NCBI GenBank assembly: GCA_963725505.1
Contig: CAVRYN010000004.1
Location: 124,001 to 188,000 of the forward strand
DNA: 64,000 nucleotides
From: Udaeobacter sp963725505
GTDB lineage: Bacteria; Verrucomicrobiota; Verrucomicrobiia; Chthoniobacterales; UBA10450
Direction of reading: 5' to 3'
The notes beneath the pieces were generated by a model that searched no databases, was not told the DNA's origin, and saw only the letters and a list, made by a program, of their open reading frames with translations. Positions 51,873-60,638 of this stretch are shown piece by piece. Made by a program: the position numbers and the translations under genes. How positions within the stretch are numbered: the first letter of the stretch is position 1; each line of letters begins with the position of its first letter.

Positions 51873-53032
51873 AAGTTCGATCTCAGGAGTCACGCCCGGT
51901 CATCGCCTGTTATTGCGCGACGTTCCTCAAACCGGAGATGTTGCATATCTATCGGCAGATCACCGCGCTGAAACGATGCGTTCCCATGGTGATTGCGCAG
52001 AAACGCGAACAAACCGAGCGCTACCCATTTGAGCACCTCGAAGTTGTTCCCAAGCCGGCGACGCATTTCCTGCGGCGTTTTTGGTTCAGGCAACTGCGCG
52101 ACATGCCATGGCAGATTTCGGATAGCGAGCTGCGCGCGTTGCTGCAGGTTTTGAGTAGAATCGACGCGCGGCTTTTGCACATTTACTTCGGCCAAATCGC
52201 CGTGCATCTCCTGCCGCTGATTCGCGCCTGGAAAAACCCGTCGATCGTTTCCTTTCACGGCGCAGATGTTACAGTCGACATGAACAAGCCGGCCTATCGA
52301 GAAGCCACGCGACAGATGCTCGACGCAGTGAAGCTTGTTTTGGTTCGCTCCAAATCGCTGCGGCGCGCAGTTGCCGATCTTGGTTGCGACCCGGCAAAGA
52401 TTGAAATCCAGCGCACCGGAATTCCGCTAGAGGAATTTCCTTTCCGCGAACGGAGCGTGCCGAAAAACGGCGAATGGCACTTCGTGCAGGCTGGGCGGTT
52501 GATCGAGAAGAAAGGTCTGCCGGTGACTCTTCGCGCTTTCGCAGTTTTCCTGGGAAAATATCCAAATGCGACTCTGACGATTGCCGGAGAAGGACCGATG
52601 CTCGGTGGACTTCAGCAGTTGGCGCGCGAACTCGACGTTGACGCGCGCGTTTCATTCACGGGTTTCATTTCCCAGGAGCAATTGCGCGACATCTATTATC
52701 GGTCGGACATTTTTCTGCACCCGAGCCAGACTGGTCATGATGGAAACCAGGAAGGCATCCCAAATTCGATGCTCGAGGCAATGGCTAGCGGCTTGCCGGT
52801 CTTCGCTACACAGCATGGCGGCATCCCCGAAGCGATCGAGAACGGCGTGAGCGGCGTTCTCGCGCCGGAGTGTGACGATTCCGCATTGGCGCAGGCGTTG
52901 CTGGGGGCAGCGGGAGATCCAATTTTCCTTTCGCGGATCGCGCGCAGCGGCGCTGAGGTCGTTCGAAAAAACTTCGATCTCCGCGTGCAAGCGCAGCGGC
53001 TGGAAGATATTTATCTACGGCTGATTGGATAG
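51869..53032 (+). CDS. GT4-family glycosyltransferase
   Basis: Retaining GT-B glycosyltransferase for polysaccharide or glycolipid synthesis. The C-terminal donor-binding domain has GRLIEKKGLPVTLRAFAVFL and the EX7E motif in NQEGIPNSMLEAMASGLPVF. The N-terminal half begins RPVIACYCATFLKPEMLHIY. The frame opens at 51686 inside the thioesterase, but the stretch before residue 1 is repeat DNA (GCGTTGAGCGTTGGGCG). I place the start at TTG 51869, with ATG 51938 possible. Confidence 0.88.
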   Translation: MQVRSQESRPVIACYCATFLKPEMLHIYRQITALKRCVPMVIAQKREQTERYPFEHLEVVPKPATHFLRRFWFRQLRDMPWQISDSELRALLQVLSRIDARLLHIYFGQIAVHLLPLIRAWKNPSIVSFHGADVTVDMNKPAYREATRQMLDAVKLVLVRSKSLRRAVADLGCDPAKIEIQRTGIPLEEFPFRERSVPKNGEWHFVQAGRLIEKKGLPVTLRAFAVFLGKYPNATLTIAGEGPMLGGLQQLARELDVDARVSFTGFISQEQLRDIYYRSDIFLHPSQTGHDGNQEGIPNSMLEAMASGLPVFATQHGGIPEAIENGVSGVLAPECDDSALAQALLGAAGDPIFLSRIARSGAEVVRKNFDLRVQAQRLEDIYLRLIG

Positions 53033-53058
53033 CGGCGATTAACCCCAATCGCCAGCAT

Positions 53059-53442
53059 CTATTTTTTCGTCCACGGCTGCGTCACGTTTTGGATGCGTAG
53101 TTTGCACTTGTCACTCACAAGCGTGAAATGCAGTTGGTCACCCATTCGGTTGAACTTGTAGGTCGCCGGTTGCTTGCAGGCTTTCGGGGTCTTCCCCCGC
53201 ACCTCGCTTATCGTGAGTGTATCGCCGGACACCGTATAGTGGCCCCATACATCGGGTTTGCCGTCCTTGGTGAGATCGACCTGGAATGTTCCGTCGGCGT
53301 TAACTGTCCACACGGTGCCGAGCGTGTTGGTCCATGTGCCGACTAGAGCAGCTGGGCCGGATGTGGGAGCGGTCGCACACGCGCCCATCAGCACTATCAA
53401 AGCGCCTGCGAAAATAATTCGAAGAGAGTGTTGCAGTTTCAT
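53059..53442 (-). CDS. lipoprotein with lipocalin-like beta domain
   Basis: From ATG 53442 the 127 residues start with a lipoprotein signal (IIFAGALIVLMGAC). A small beta-rich domain follows: LVGTWTNTLGTVWTVNADGT, then WGHYTVSGDTLTISEVRG, then LVSDKCKLRIQNVTQPW. This resembles lipocalin-like META/DUF domains of exported proteins. Function unknown; it may sit at the outer membrane. Confidence 0.72.
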   Translation of the reverse strand: MKLQHSLRIIFAGALIVLMGACATAPTSGPAALVGTWTNTLGTVWTVNADGTFQVDLTKDGKPDVWGHYTVSGDTLTISEVRGKTPKACKQPATYKFNRMGDQLHFTLVSDKCKLRIQNVTQPWTKK

Positions 53443-53540
53443 GGCCGGCATCCTGCCTCGCGGCAACGGAACCAGTCAAGCTTAGATCTCAGTGGAGAGA
53501 TCGGTTGCAAAGAGCTTCGCTTCCGAAGTAGAAAAGCTCC

Positions 53541-53996
53541 GTGGAGCAGAATCCGCCGCCAATTTCCTTAACGGCAAAGCCAAACTGGTGGAAACGAAAC
53601 TGGAAATGGTTCGTGCCACTCGGCTGCTTCAGCATAGCGGTATTATTCGTCGTTTTCGTTGGCTCGGTGATGTTGATCGTGTTCACCGCAGTCAAATCGA
53701 CCGACGTTTACAAAGACGCCTTGGCCAGAGCAAAGGCGCATCCAGCGGTCGTCGGAGTCCTCGGTTCGCCTGTCACTGAAGGATTTCTTGTCTCCGGAAG
53801 CACGAACGTTAACGGCGCCGCCGGAGAAGCCAATTTGTCCATTCCCATCGCCGGTCCAAAAGGAAAAGGGACGATTTACGTGGCAGCGAGGAAGTCACTG
53901 GGTCAGTGGAACTATTCGGGACTCGTCGTCGAGATCGCAAAAACGCATCAACGGATCGATCTTCTCCAACGGCCGGCGCCGACGAATTCGCCCTAA
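53541..53996 (+). CDS. Coa1-type cytochrome-oxidase-assembly-like protein
   Basis: 151 residues from a GTG start: cytoplasmic N-terminus, one membrane segment (FSIAVLFVVFVGSVMLIVFTA), and a periplasmic domain with DVYKDALARAKAHPAVVGVL and GPKGKGTIYVAARK. The latter matches the Coa1-like domain (PF08695 type), named from mitochondria but common in bacteria without a proven role. No oxidase genes are near. Confidence 0.78.
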   Translation: MEQNPPPISLTAKPNWWKRNWKWFVPLGCFSIAVLFVVFVGSVMLIVFTAVKSTDVYKDALARAKAHPAVVGVLGSPVTEGFLVSGSTNVNGAAGEANLSIPIAGPKGKGTIYVAARKSLGQWNYSGLVVEIAKTHQRIDLLQRPAPTNSP

Positions 53997-54010
53997 TCAT
54001 CGGGTTAGTC

Positions 54011-54214
54011 ATGGTTTGTGTTTCGATCGCGCCCGGCCGCGAAGACCGAATTTTCAAGCTCCATTTGCCGGCCAACCCTATGAAGGCGAAATACCGCGCC
54101 AGGTCTGAGTGGCAAAACCCAGACTTCGTCGCGAAAGCCGGCGAGCAACCTGCTCACTTCTCTGGCGGGAACGACTATCAGATTCACTACAAACTAGACT
54201 ATCAGGAGCGATAA
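54011..54214 (+). CDS. small hypothetical protein
   Basis: 67 residues from ATG 54011 (VCVSIAPGREDRIFKLHLPA, then WQNPDFVAKAGEQPAHFSGG). Composition is protein-like, but no family or signal is recognised. It lies between the Coa1-like gene and mrp on the same strand. Confidence 0.35.
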   Translation: MVCVSIAPGREDRIFKLHLPANPMKAKYRARSEWQNPDFVAKAGEQPAHFSGGNDYQIHYKLDYQER

Positions 54215-54260
54215 CAGCCGCGCTGGGTTTACCTTTGGCGCGACACACGTAGGTTCAAGT

Positions 54261-55301
54261 GTGTCGATCTCTGAGGAGCAAGTAAAGACGGCGTTGAAGT
54301 CGGTGAAGTATCCAGGCTTCACTCGCGACATCGCTTCATTCGGCTTGGTGAAGTCGATCCAGATCGACAATGGCGAGGTTAAGGTGCAACTCGCGCTCGC
54401 GACAAATGATCCCAACGTTCCTGCGGCAATCAAGAATGATGCGGAATGCGCCTTGCGCGGGATCGAAGGAGTGCGCAGCGCAAAAGTTTTGATCGATATC
54501 CACGCACCGCCCGGAGGCGCAGGCGCTGGCATGGGCGCAACGCGGATTCCCGGAGTCAGGCACGTGATTGCGGTGGCCAGCGGCAAAGGCGGCGTGGGCA
54601 AATCAACGGTTGCGGCCAACCTTGCGGTGACGCTGGAGCAAACCGGCGCGCGCGTCGGTCTGTGCGATTGCGACATCTACGGTCCGAGCATTTCACTGAT
54701 GTTCGGCACACGGGAGCGGCCGATGGCTACGGAAGAAAACAAGATCGTTCCGATCGAGCAATACGGCTTGCGACTCATGTCGATGGGATTTCTGCTCGAC
54801 GATACTTCGCCTGCGATCTTGCGCGGGCCGATGGTAACGCGGTACACGCAACAATTTTTGCGGCAGGTCGAATGGGGCGAACTGGATTATCTGGTGCTCG
54901 ATCTGCCGCCTGGCACCGGCGACATTCAGCTCACCATTGTGCAAACAGTCGCCCTTTCCGGGGCGATCATCGTTACCACGCCTCAGGAAGTTGCGCTCAT
55001 CGACGCCCGGAAGGCCGCCACGATGTTCGACAAGGTCAACGTTCCTGTGCTCGGCTTAGTTGAGAACATGAGTTACTTCGTCTCTCCATCCGACGGTAAA
55101 CACTACGATATCTTTGGAAGCGGCGGCGGCGAACGCGAAGCGAAACGGTTGCGTGTCCCGCTGCTTGGCCAGATTCCCATCGATATTGCCACACGCGAGG
55201 CAGGCGATCGCGGGATTCCCATCGTGGGCGAAAATAGACAATCACCCGTGACAGCCGAGTTTAAAAAGATCGCAGAAAATCTGCGTAAGGCGTTGGCGTA
55301 G
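54261..55301 (+). CDS. mrp: Mrp/NBP35-type Fe-S cluster carrier ATPase
   Basis: Assembles or carries Fe-S clusters. The 346 residues start at GTG and have an N-terminal MIP18/DUF59 domain (1-85) and the deviant Walker A ASGKGGVGKST (about 107-117), then DLPPGTGD. The CxxC motif normally found in ENMSYFxCPxC is absent: here it reads ENMSYFVSPSDGKHYDIFG. It therefore may bind a cluster differently or have another role. Good length and codon use. Confidence 0.92.
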   Translation: MSISEEQVKTALKSVKYPGFTRDIASFGLVKSIQIDNGEVKVQLALATNDPNVPAAIKNDAECALRGIEGVRSAKVLIDIHAPPGGAGAGMGATRIPGVRHVIAVASGKGGVGKSTVAANLAVTLEQTGARVGLCDCDIYGPSISLMFGTRERPMATEENKIVPIEQYGLRLMSMGFLLDDTSPAILRGPMVTRYTQQFLRQVEWGELDYLVLDLPPGTGDIQLTIVQTVALSGAIIVTTPQEVALIDARKAATMFDKVNVPVLGLVENMSYFVSPSDGKHYDIFGSGGGEREAKRLRVPLLGQIPIDIATREAGDRGIPIVGENRQSPVTAEFKKIAENLRKALA

Positions 55302-55401
55302 TGAGGCGTCCATATCCGTCGCGCGAAGAAGCGTTAAATAAATAGCGTGGCCAGTCCGTCGAATTCCAATGCGTCGATTTTGTTGACTTATCCCAAATTT
55401 T

Positions 55402-55647
55402 ATGAAAGAAGAACCGGCGATGCTATCTTCGGAAGAAGATCAAGCTCGATTCGTCAAGGATTCGGCCCTCTACAAGGAGTTCCTCGCCGAGCGAGCGGAG
55501 ATTTTGAAGCATAAATGGATTGAAAGCGAAAAAGCCGGCAAAGACATCGGCTTTGAAAGAGCCTTGCTTGATTGGATCGTGAAACATCGCTCCAATTGGC
55601 GAGAGCGACGAAAAAAGGAGGCGCGCACCGAAAAGTCCGTCTCCTAA
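55402..55647 (+). CDS. small charged conserved-looking protein
   Basis: 81 residues, helical and highly charged: SALYKEFLAERAEILKHKWI, then SEKAGKDIGFERALLDWIVK and HRSNWRERRKKEAR. The GKDIGFERALLDW and HRSNWR words look like a conserved core, but no function is assigned. It stands 45 bases before pyrR on the same strand. Confidence 0.65.
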   Translation: MKEEPAMLSSEEDQARFVKDSALYKEFLAERAEILKHKWIESEKAGKDIGFERALLDWIVKHRSNWRERRKKEARTEKSVS

Positions 55648-55691
55648 TTTCTTTCCTTTAACGCGATCCCGCGAGGTCGCCAAGGAAACGC

Positions 55692-56252
55692 ATGAAACAG
55701 GCAAAGAAAAATTCGTCTACCGCTGTCCCCATCATGGACGCGGAGGCAATTCGCCGGGCACTTCGACGGATTGCGCACGAAATCATTGAGCGAAATCCAC
55801 CGCTCGAAAAGATGGTGCTTGCAGGAATTCCTTCCCGCGGCGTGGAAATCGCGCGGCGAGTCGCCGCCTTCATTCGCGAGATCGAAAAGATCGACATTGA
55901 GACTGGCGTGATCGATGTGGCGATGCATCGCGACGACGTGGGAACACGCCGAGAGTTACCCGTGGTGCGTGCGTCGAAACTTCCCCTGCCACTTGAGGAT
56001 CGCATGGTCATCATTGTGGATGACGTTCTTTACACCGGACGCACTGCTCGCGCGGCAATGGACGCCATCAATTCGTTCGGGCGCCCCGCCCGCATCCAAT
56101 TGGCCGTGCTGATCGATCGCGGCCATCGTGAATTGCCCATTCGGTCTGACTACGTCGGAAAAAATTTGCCGACTGCGACGCGAGAGCAAATCCAGGTTCG
56201 CCTCCAGGAAACCGATAACGAGGCCGACGCAGTGTGGCTGGAAAGAGAATGA
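55692..56252 (+). CDS. pyrR: PyrR-like uracil phosphoribosyltransferase/regulator
   Basis: 186 residues of the PRT fold. The PRPP-binding loop VIIVDDVLYTGRTARAAMDA is intact. The N-terminal RALRRIAHEIIERNP and IDRGHRELPIRSDYVGKNLP are typical of PyrR, which in Bacillus binds pyr mRNA to cause attenuation and also has uracil PRTase activity. No matching leader hairpin is obvious before pyrB or here, so regulation may differ. It leads the pyrRBC run. Confidence 0.93.
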   Translation: MKQAKKNSSTAVPIMDAEAIRRALRRIAHEIIERNPPLEKMVLAGIPSRGVEIARRVAAFIREIEKIDIETGVIDVAMHRDDVGTRRELPVVRASKLPLPLEDRMVIIVDDVLYTGRTARAAMDAINSFGRPARIQLAVLIDRGHRELPIRSDYVGKNLPTATREQIQVRLQETDNEADAVWLERE

Positions 56253-56270
56253 ATGTGAACGCGCAAGTTC

Positions 56271-56422
56271 CGGGTAGCGCAGGCGCCTCGCGTGCTGACG
56301 AGCGCGTCCTCGCGATCGCGGACTTTCCTTTGACTTGCGCCACACCGGACGCGCCTGCACCTAGGGAAAGGTTGTTTCGGCGCGACGCCGAAACCAGCAC
56401 GCGTCTCGCGTGCGCTACCCAA
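56271..56422. repeat. GGGTAGCGCA...TGCGCTACCC compound element between pyrR and pyrB
   Basis: Perfect ends GGGTAGCGCA and TGCGCTACCC with inner CGCGTGCTG/CAGCACGCG and the hairpin GTTTCGGCG/CGCCGAAAC. A diverged copy is at 36398-36550. Confidence 0.8.
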
Positions 56423-56427
56423 ACACC

Positions 56428-57360
56428 ATGACCACGCACTGGACACGCAAAGATTTGCTCGGCCTGCGCGAGCTGTCGGCCGATGAGATCAATTTTGTCC
56501 TCGAAACCGCGGACGCATTCAAGGAAGTGGGAACCCGCCAGATCAAAAAAGTCCCGGCGCTGCGCGGGAAAACACTAGTGAACTTTTTTGTCGAACCGAG
56601 CACGCGAACACGCACGTCATTTGAGCTGGCCGCTTTTCGCTTGAGCGCGGACGTGATCAATATCTCGGCGACTACTTCCAGCCTCACCAAAGGTGAAACG
56701 CTCAAAGATACCGCGCGCAATCTGGAGGCTTTGCACGCCGATATTCTCGTGCTGCGCCACAGTTCCGCGGGCGCGCCACAGTTTTTGGCGAGCCGGCTGA
56801 AAGCGAGCGTGATCAACGCCGGTGACGGCGCGCACGAACATCCGACGCAGGCGCTCCTCGATCTTTACACCATCCGCGAGCGAAGAGGAAAAATCGCCGG
56901 TCTGCACGTGGCCATCATCGGCGATATTTTATTCAGCCGCGTCGCGCGCTCGAACATTTTTGGCCTACTCAAGCTAGGCGCACACGTGACGCTGGTGGGG
57001 CCGAGCACGCTCGTTCCGCGCGAGTTTGAAAAACTGGGCGTCGAAGTTTCGTACAAGATCGATGACGTGCTCCCGAAAGCCGATGTCGTGAACCTTTTGC
57101 GGATCCAGCATGAACGCCAGCGCAGAGAATATTTTCCCGGGCTCGGTGAATACACCCGCTTGTTTGGCCTGACGAAAGAACGCGCAAAACTTTTGAAGTC
57201 AGATTGCCTCATCATGCATCCCGGCCCGATTAATCGCGGGGTCGAGATCGACAGCAACGTGGCCGACGGATTGCAAAGCGTCATTCTCGATCAAGTCACC
57301 AACGGTCTCGCCGTTCGCATGGCCGTTCTTTATCTGTGCGGAGGAATTTCAACTCAATGA
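56428..57360 (+). CDS. pyrB: aspartate carbamoyltransferase catalytic chain
   Basis: Carbamoyl phosphate plus aspartate to carbamoyl aspartate. From ATG 56428 the 310 residues carry the carbamoyl-phosphate motif VEPSTRTRTSFELA, RHSSAGAP and HPTQALLDLYTI, and the aspartate-domain GPSTLVPREF. There is no regulatory chain PyrI beside it. The stop overlaps the pyrC start (ATGA). A 152-base repeat element separates it from pyrR. Confidence 0.96.
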   Translation: MTTHWTRKDLLGLRELSADEINFVLETADAFKEVGTRQIKKVPALRGKTLVNFFVEPSTRTRTSFELAAFRLSADVINISATTSSLTKGETLKDTARNLEALHADILVLRHSSAGAPQFLASRLKASVINAGDGAHEHPTQALLDLYTIRERRGKIAGLHVAIIGDILFSRVARSNIFGLLKLGAHVTLVGPSTLVPREFEKLGVEVSYKIDDVLPKADVVNLLRIQHERQRREYFPGLGEYTRLFGLTKERAKLLKSDCLIMHPGPINRGVEIDSNVADGLQSVILDQVTNGLAVRMAVLYLCGGISTQ

Positions 57361-58640
57361 ACGCTACCATTATTCGCAACGGTCGAGTAATCGATCCCGC
57401 GAACAAGCGGGATGAAATCAGCGATCTTTTCATCGTTGACGGTCGGATCGCGGACAAATCCGAAATCCCAAGTCCGAAATCCGAAATCGAAGAGATTGAC
57501 GCGAAGGGTCTGATCGTGGCGCCCGGATTGATCGACATGCACGTGCATTTGCGCGAGCCGGGATTCAGTCACAAGGAAACGATTGAGTCAGGCGCGCGCG
57601 CGGCCGCTGCCGGCGGATTCACCACGGTTGTTTGCATGCCGAACACTTCGCCGGCAGCAGACAATCCCAGCACCATCGCATGGATCAGAGATCGCGCGGC
57701 GGCTGTCGCGTGCGTGAACGTTTTGCCAACCGGCGCGATTTCAAAAAATCTGACCGGCGAAGAACTCGCGCCGATCGGTTCACTCGCACAGGCAGGCGTA
57801 GTGGCGATCACGGACGACGGCCATTGTGTTCAAAATCACGAGGTGATGCGGCGCGCGATCGAATACGCGCGCATGTTTGATCTTCCAGTGCTCGATCATT
57901 GCCAGGATTACAATCTGGTCGGCAACGGCGTCGTGCACGAAGGCTATTGGAGCACACTGCTGGGGCTACCGGGCTGGCCCGCGGCGGGCGAAGAAGCGAT
58001 GGTCATGCGCAACATCTTGCTCGCCGAACTTTGCGATCATCACATTCATTGCCAGCACGTCACGACCGCCGGCAGTGCGCGCCTCATTCGGGAAGCGCGT
58101 GCGCGTGGTGTAAAAATCAGCGGCGAAGTTTGTCCGCATCACATCGCGTTAACTGACGAAGCTATCCAAAATTTCGATACGAACTGCAAAATGAACCCGC
58201 CGCTGCGATCACAGACAGACTTGAACGCGCTGCTGGAAGGAATCGCAGACGGAACACTCTCGATCTTGTGTTCCGATCACGCGCCGCATGCCGATTTCGA
58301 AAAGGAAGTGGAATTCGACGCAGCGCCATTTGGCATCATCGGTTTGGAAACGGAACTCGGATTATTCATCGATCTGCTCGTGTGTAAGCATCGCAAGATC
58401 GACATCGCCCGGTTGATCGCGATGTACACCGTCGAACCGGCGCGTTTGTTGAAGATTAACGCAGGCACGTTATCGATCGGCGCGCGTGCCGATGTGACGC
58501 TGATCGATTCGGGACTGGAGTGGACAGTCAGAGGCGATCAGTTCCAATCGGCCTCGCGCAATTCACCCTTCGACGGCTGGAAACTGAAAGGCCGCGCCGT
58601 GCGAACAATCGTAAGCGGAAAAACAGTTTGGAAGTTGTAG
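57357..58640 (+). CDS. pyrC: dihydroorotase
   Basis: Amidohydrolase closing carbamoyl aspartate to dihydroorotate. 427 residues. Metal ligands HVHLREPG (about 62-69), and histidines in the LDHCQDYN, CQHVTTAG and CSDHAPH segments (the last carrying the catalytic Asp). Residues about 36-45 (SEIPSPKSEI) correspond to a TCCGAAATC phrase repeat read in frame just before the first metal-binding segment. The stop codon is the TAG of a TGTAG element. Confidence 0.94.
   Translation: MNATIIRNGRVIDPANKRDEISDLFIVDGRIADKSEIPSPKSEIEEIDAKGLIVAPGLIDMHVHLREPGFSHKETIESGARAAAAGGFTTVVCMPNTSPAADNPSTIAWIRDRAAAVACVNVLPTGAISKNLTGEELAPIGSLAQAGVVAITDDGHCVQNHEVMRRAIEYARMFDLPVLDHCQDYNLVGNGVVHEGYWSTLLGLPGWPAAGEEAMVMRNILLAELCDHHIHCQHVTTAGSARLIREARARGVKISGEVCPHHIALTDEAIQNFDTNCKMNPPLRSQTDLNALLEGIADGTLSILCSDHAPHADFEKEVEFDAAPFGIIGLETELGLFIDLLVCKHRKIDIARLIAMYTVEPARLLKINAGTLSIGARADVTLIDSGLEWTVRGDQFQSASRNSPFDGWKLKGRAVRTIVSGKTVWKL
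57461..57490. repeat. TCCGAAATC phrase inside pyrC
   Basis: Units TCCGAAATCCCAAG, TCCGAAATCCGAAATC give an in-frame SEIPSPKSEI. The family does not have this segment at this place. Confidence 0.7.
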
Positions 58641-58697
58641 CGGCGGTCTATGACCGTTGAAAATTCTGTCCGACCGCGCTCACAGAGCGTCGCTACA
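58636..58697. repeat. TGTAG-type compound hairpin element
   Basis: TGTAGCGGCGGTC at one end, GACGCTCTGTGAG-like arm and GCGTCGCTACA at the other. It overlaps the pyrC stop codon and ends 4 bases before the CBS gene's stop. Confidence 0.8.
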
Positions 58698-58700
58698 GAA

Positions 58701-59150
58701 TTATCCCAAGTAACCGCCGTGGATGTAGCTTTCCAGATGGGCGATCGCGGCTTGCTGGCAGGAAATGACGTGCTTGACCAGATCGCCAATGGAAATCATA
58801 CCCACAACCTTGTCGCCATCGAGCACCGGCAGATGTCGAATATGCTTGTCCGTCATGATACGCAGACATTCATCCACACCTTCACTCGGACATGTCGTGA
58901 ACACGTTGGTTGACATGATCTCGGCAACCTTCGCTTCGCGCGAGCGCTTGCCTCGCAGGACGACCTTGCGCGTGTAATCGCGTTCAGAAATAATGCCGAC
59001 CAGCCGCTCCTGCTTCATCACCAAGAGCGCACCTACATTCTTCGCGTCCATCATTTCGACCGCTTCGAAAACTGTTGCATCCGACGAAATCGAGAAGACC
59101 TCGTCGCTTTTTTGATTCAGGATCGCGCGGATGGTGCCACTCACGTCCAT
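58701..59150 (-). CDS. CBS-pair domain protein
   Basis: Adenine-nucleotide-sensing module. From ATG 59150 the 149 residues comprise two CBS repeats: VFSISSDATVFEAVEMMDAK, then GIISERDYTRKVVLRG, then VFTTCPSEGVDECLRIMTDK and GMISIGDLVKHVI. No effector domain is attached. A 16-residue upstream extension to 59198 is possible. It may regulate another protein in trans; partner unknown. Confidence 0.88.
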   Translation of the reverse strand: MDVSGTIRAILNQKSDEVFSISSDATVFEAVEMMDAKNVGALLVMKQERLVGIISERDYTRKVVLRGKRSREAKVAEIMSTNVFTTCPSEGVDECLRIMTDKHIRHLPVLDGDKVVGMISIGDLVKHVISCQQAAIAHLESYIHGGYLG

Positions 59151-59285
59151 AAGCGAGGATTTCAGGATAGACCCACCCTGGGCGGCCATGCAAAGCAATT
59201 CTGGGGGTCAGCGGCTTGAGCAACCAGACCACCGACGTTACGCGAATCCCGCTGTTGCCACGTCTAGTCATCGCTAGGTCACAAG

Positions 59286-60218
59286 TTGAAATTCGCATTC
59301 TTGCGCTTTCCGTACAAGAGAGAGCATAGTGGAAGAGTGCATTGGGCTTGGCGATTTAACGCGCGCGCCCGCGACGATGGCGAAAAAGAGCGGCTTTCGA
59401 CGAGGCATGCACAGCCCGATTTCATGTGCGTCGGTGCCCACAAGAGTGGAACCACATGGCTTTATCAGCAGCTCGACGCCCATCCGGACTTCTGGATGCC
59501 GCCCGTAAAGGAACTGCATTATTTTGATCAACTGAGCAGGGTTGACCGATCAGCTCCTCCGCGCTGCAGAGACGAGCGCGATCTTCGCTTTCTAGAGAGC
59601 CTAAATACCCTGAGCGCCAAGGCAGACGTAGACCTCGAGAATTACGGCCGACTGTTCGAACCCAATGGATCGCTCCTCTCCGGTGACATTTCGCCAAATT
59701 ATTCGACGCTAAGTAGTAAACTCATTCGCCAAATCGTCGGATATTTCCCAAACTTAAAAGTGATCTTTCTGGCGCGTGATCCAGTGCAGAGGTTCTGGTC
59801 GCACTTGTCGATGGAAGTGCATTACCGGCAGGTTCAGCCGTTTGACGCGACCAATATTAACGAAGTCAATCGGAATTTGCTCCGCCGAGGGATGCGTTTG
59901 CGTTCGTATCCCACCGCGGTCGTCACGCGATGGAAACGCTACGTTCATCCAGAGCGGTTTCGCGTCTATTTCTTTGATGATCTGCAAAGAAATCCCACTG
60001 AACTGCGACGCTCCATTCTTGATTTTCTGGGCGCCGATCCAGACAAGCCAAGCGGCCAGCTGAAGGCGGATTACAACCGATGGGCTGGGATGGAAAAACT
60101 ACCGCTCACGAACCAGGTGCGCTCGCATCTCGCTCACGTTTTCAAGAAGGAACTCAAGGCCTGCGCAGCGCGCTTGGGTGGCCCAGCCAAAGAATGGCCG
60201 GCACGGTACGGCTTTTGA
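59286..60218 (+). CDS. sulfotransferase family protein
   Basis: Predicted PAPS-dependent sulfotransferase. The 5'-phosphosulfate loop is FMCVGAHKSGTTWLYQQLD (about 46-65). The 3'-phosphate motif is IFLARDPVQRFWSHLSME (about 159-176) with Arg and Ser. 310 residues from a TTG start; a shorter N-terminus is possible because the first 40 residues lack conservation. Acceptor may be carbohydrate or lipid. No PAPS synthesis gene is in the window. Confidence 0.85.
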   Translation: MKFAFLRFPYKREHSGRVHWAWRFNARARDDGEKERLSTRHAQPDFMCVGAHKSGTTWLYQQLDAHPDFWMPPVKELHYFDQLSRVDRSAPPRCRDERDLRFLESLNTLSAKADVDLENYGRLFEPNGSLLSGDISPNYSTLSSKLIRQIVGYFPNLKVIFLARDPVQRFWSHLSMEVHYRQVQPFDATNINEVNRNLLRRGMRLRSYPTAVVTRWKRYVHPERFRVYFFDDLQRNPTELRRSILDFLGADPDKPSGQLKADYNRWAGMEKLPLTNQVRSHLAHVFKKELKACAARLGGPAKEWPARYGF

Positions 60219-60266
60219 TTGCGCCAATGTCGCGCGACAGTTGAGCCAGACTCGGTACTGCCACGC

Positions 60267-60638
60267 TCAAGACTCGGCCTTCGCCCGGGCCCGATTTGCC
60301 TGGAGTTCCGCCAAGTGCCTCTCCGACCATCGACAAAGCGCATGCAGCGGCTCAATCAACGTCCGGCCCAATCTCGTCAGTGAGTATTCCACTTTCGGCG
60401 GCACGACTGGATGCACTTTGCGTTGTACGAGGCCGTCGCGCTCGAGACTGCGCAAAGTCTGGGTGAGCATCTTTTGCGAAATCCCGCCGATCGCGCGTTG
60501 CAGTTCGGCATAACGCATCGTTCCGCGCGCCAGTATCTGAATAACGAGCGCAGTCCATTTGTCGGCAATCCGGTCGAGCACGAGTCGTGACGGGCATTGC
60601 GGTTCCAGGACCGACGGAGGAGAAGCCGTTTTAGCCAT
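60267..60638 (-). CDS. HxlR-family transcriptional regulator
   Basis: Winged-helix regulator of 123 residues from ATG 60638. It has the HxlR pattern CPSRLVLDRIADKWTALVI, then LRSLERDGLVQRKVHPVVPP and VEYSLTRLGRTLIEPL. The Cys in QCPSR may be a redox or electrophile sensor as in some members. It is divergent from the HtrA-like gene with a 110-base gap, so it may control that gene. Confidence 0.92.
   Translation of the reverse strand: MAKTASPPSVLEPQCPSRLVLDRIADKWTALVIQILARGTMRYAELQRAIGGISQKMLTQTLRSLERDGLVQRKVHPVVPPKVEYSLTRLGRTLIEPLHALCRWSERHLAELQANRARAKAES

Noticed and set aside
55302..56427. PyrR-binding attenuator in the pyr operon
   Set aside because: I looked before pyrR and before pyrB for an anti-antiterminator with the PyrR loop and a T-rich terminator. 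Only the GGGTAGC repeat hairpins are present.
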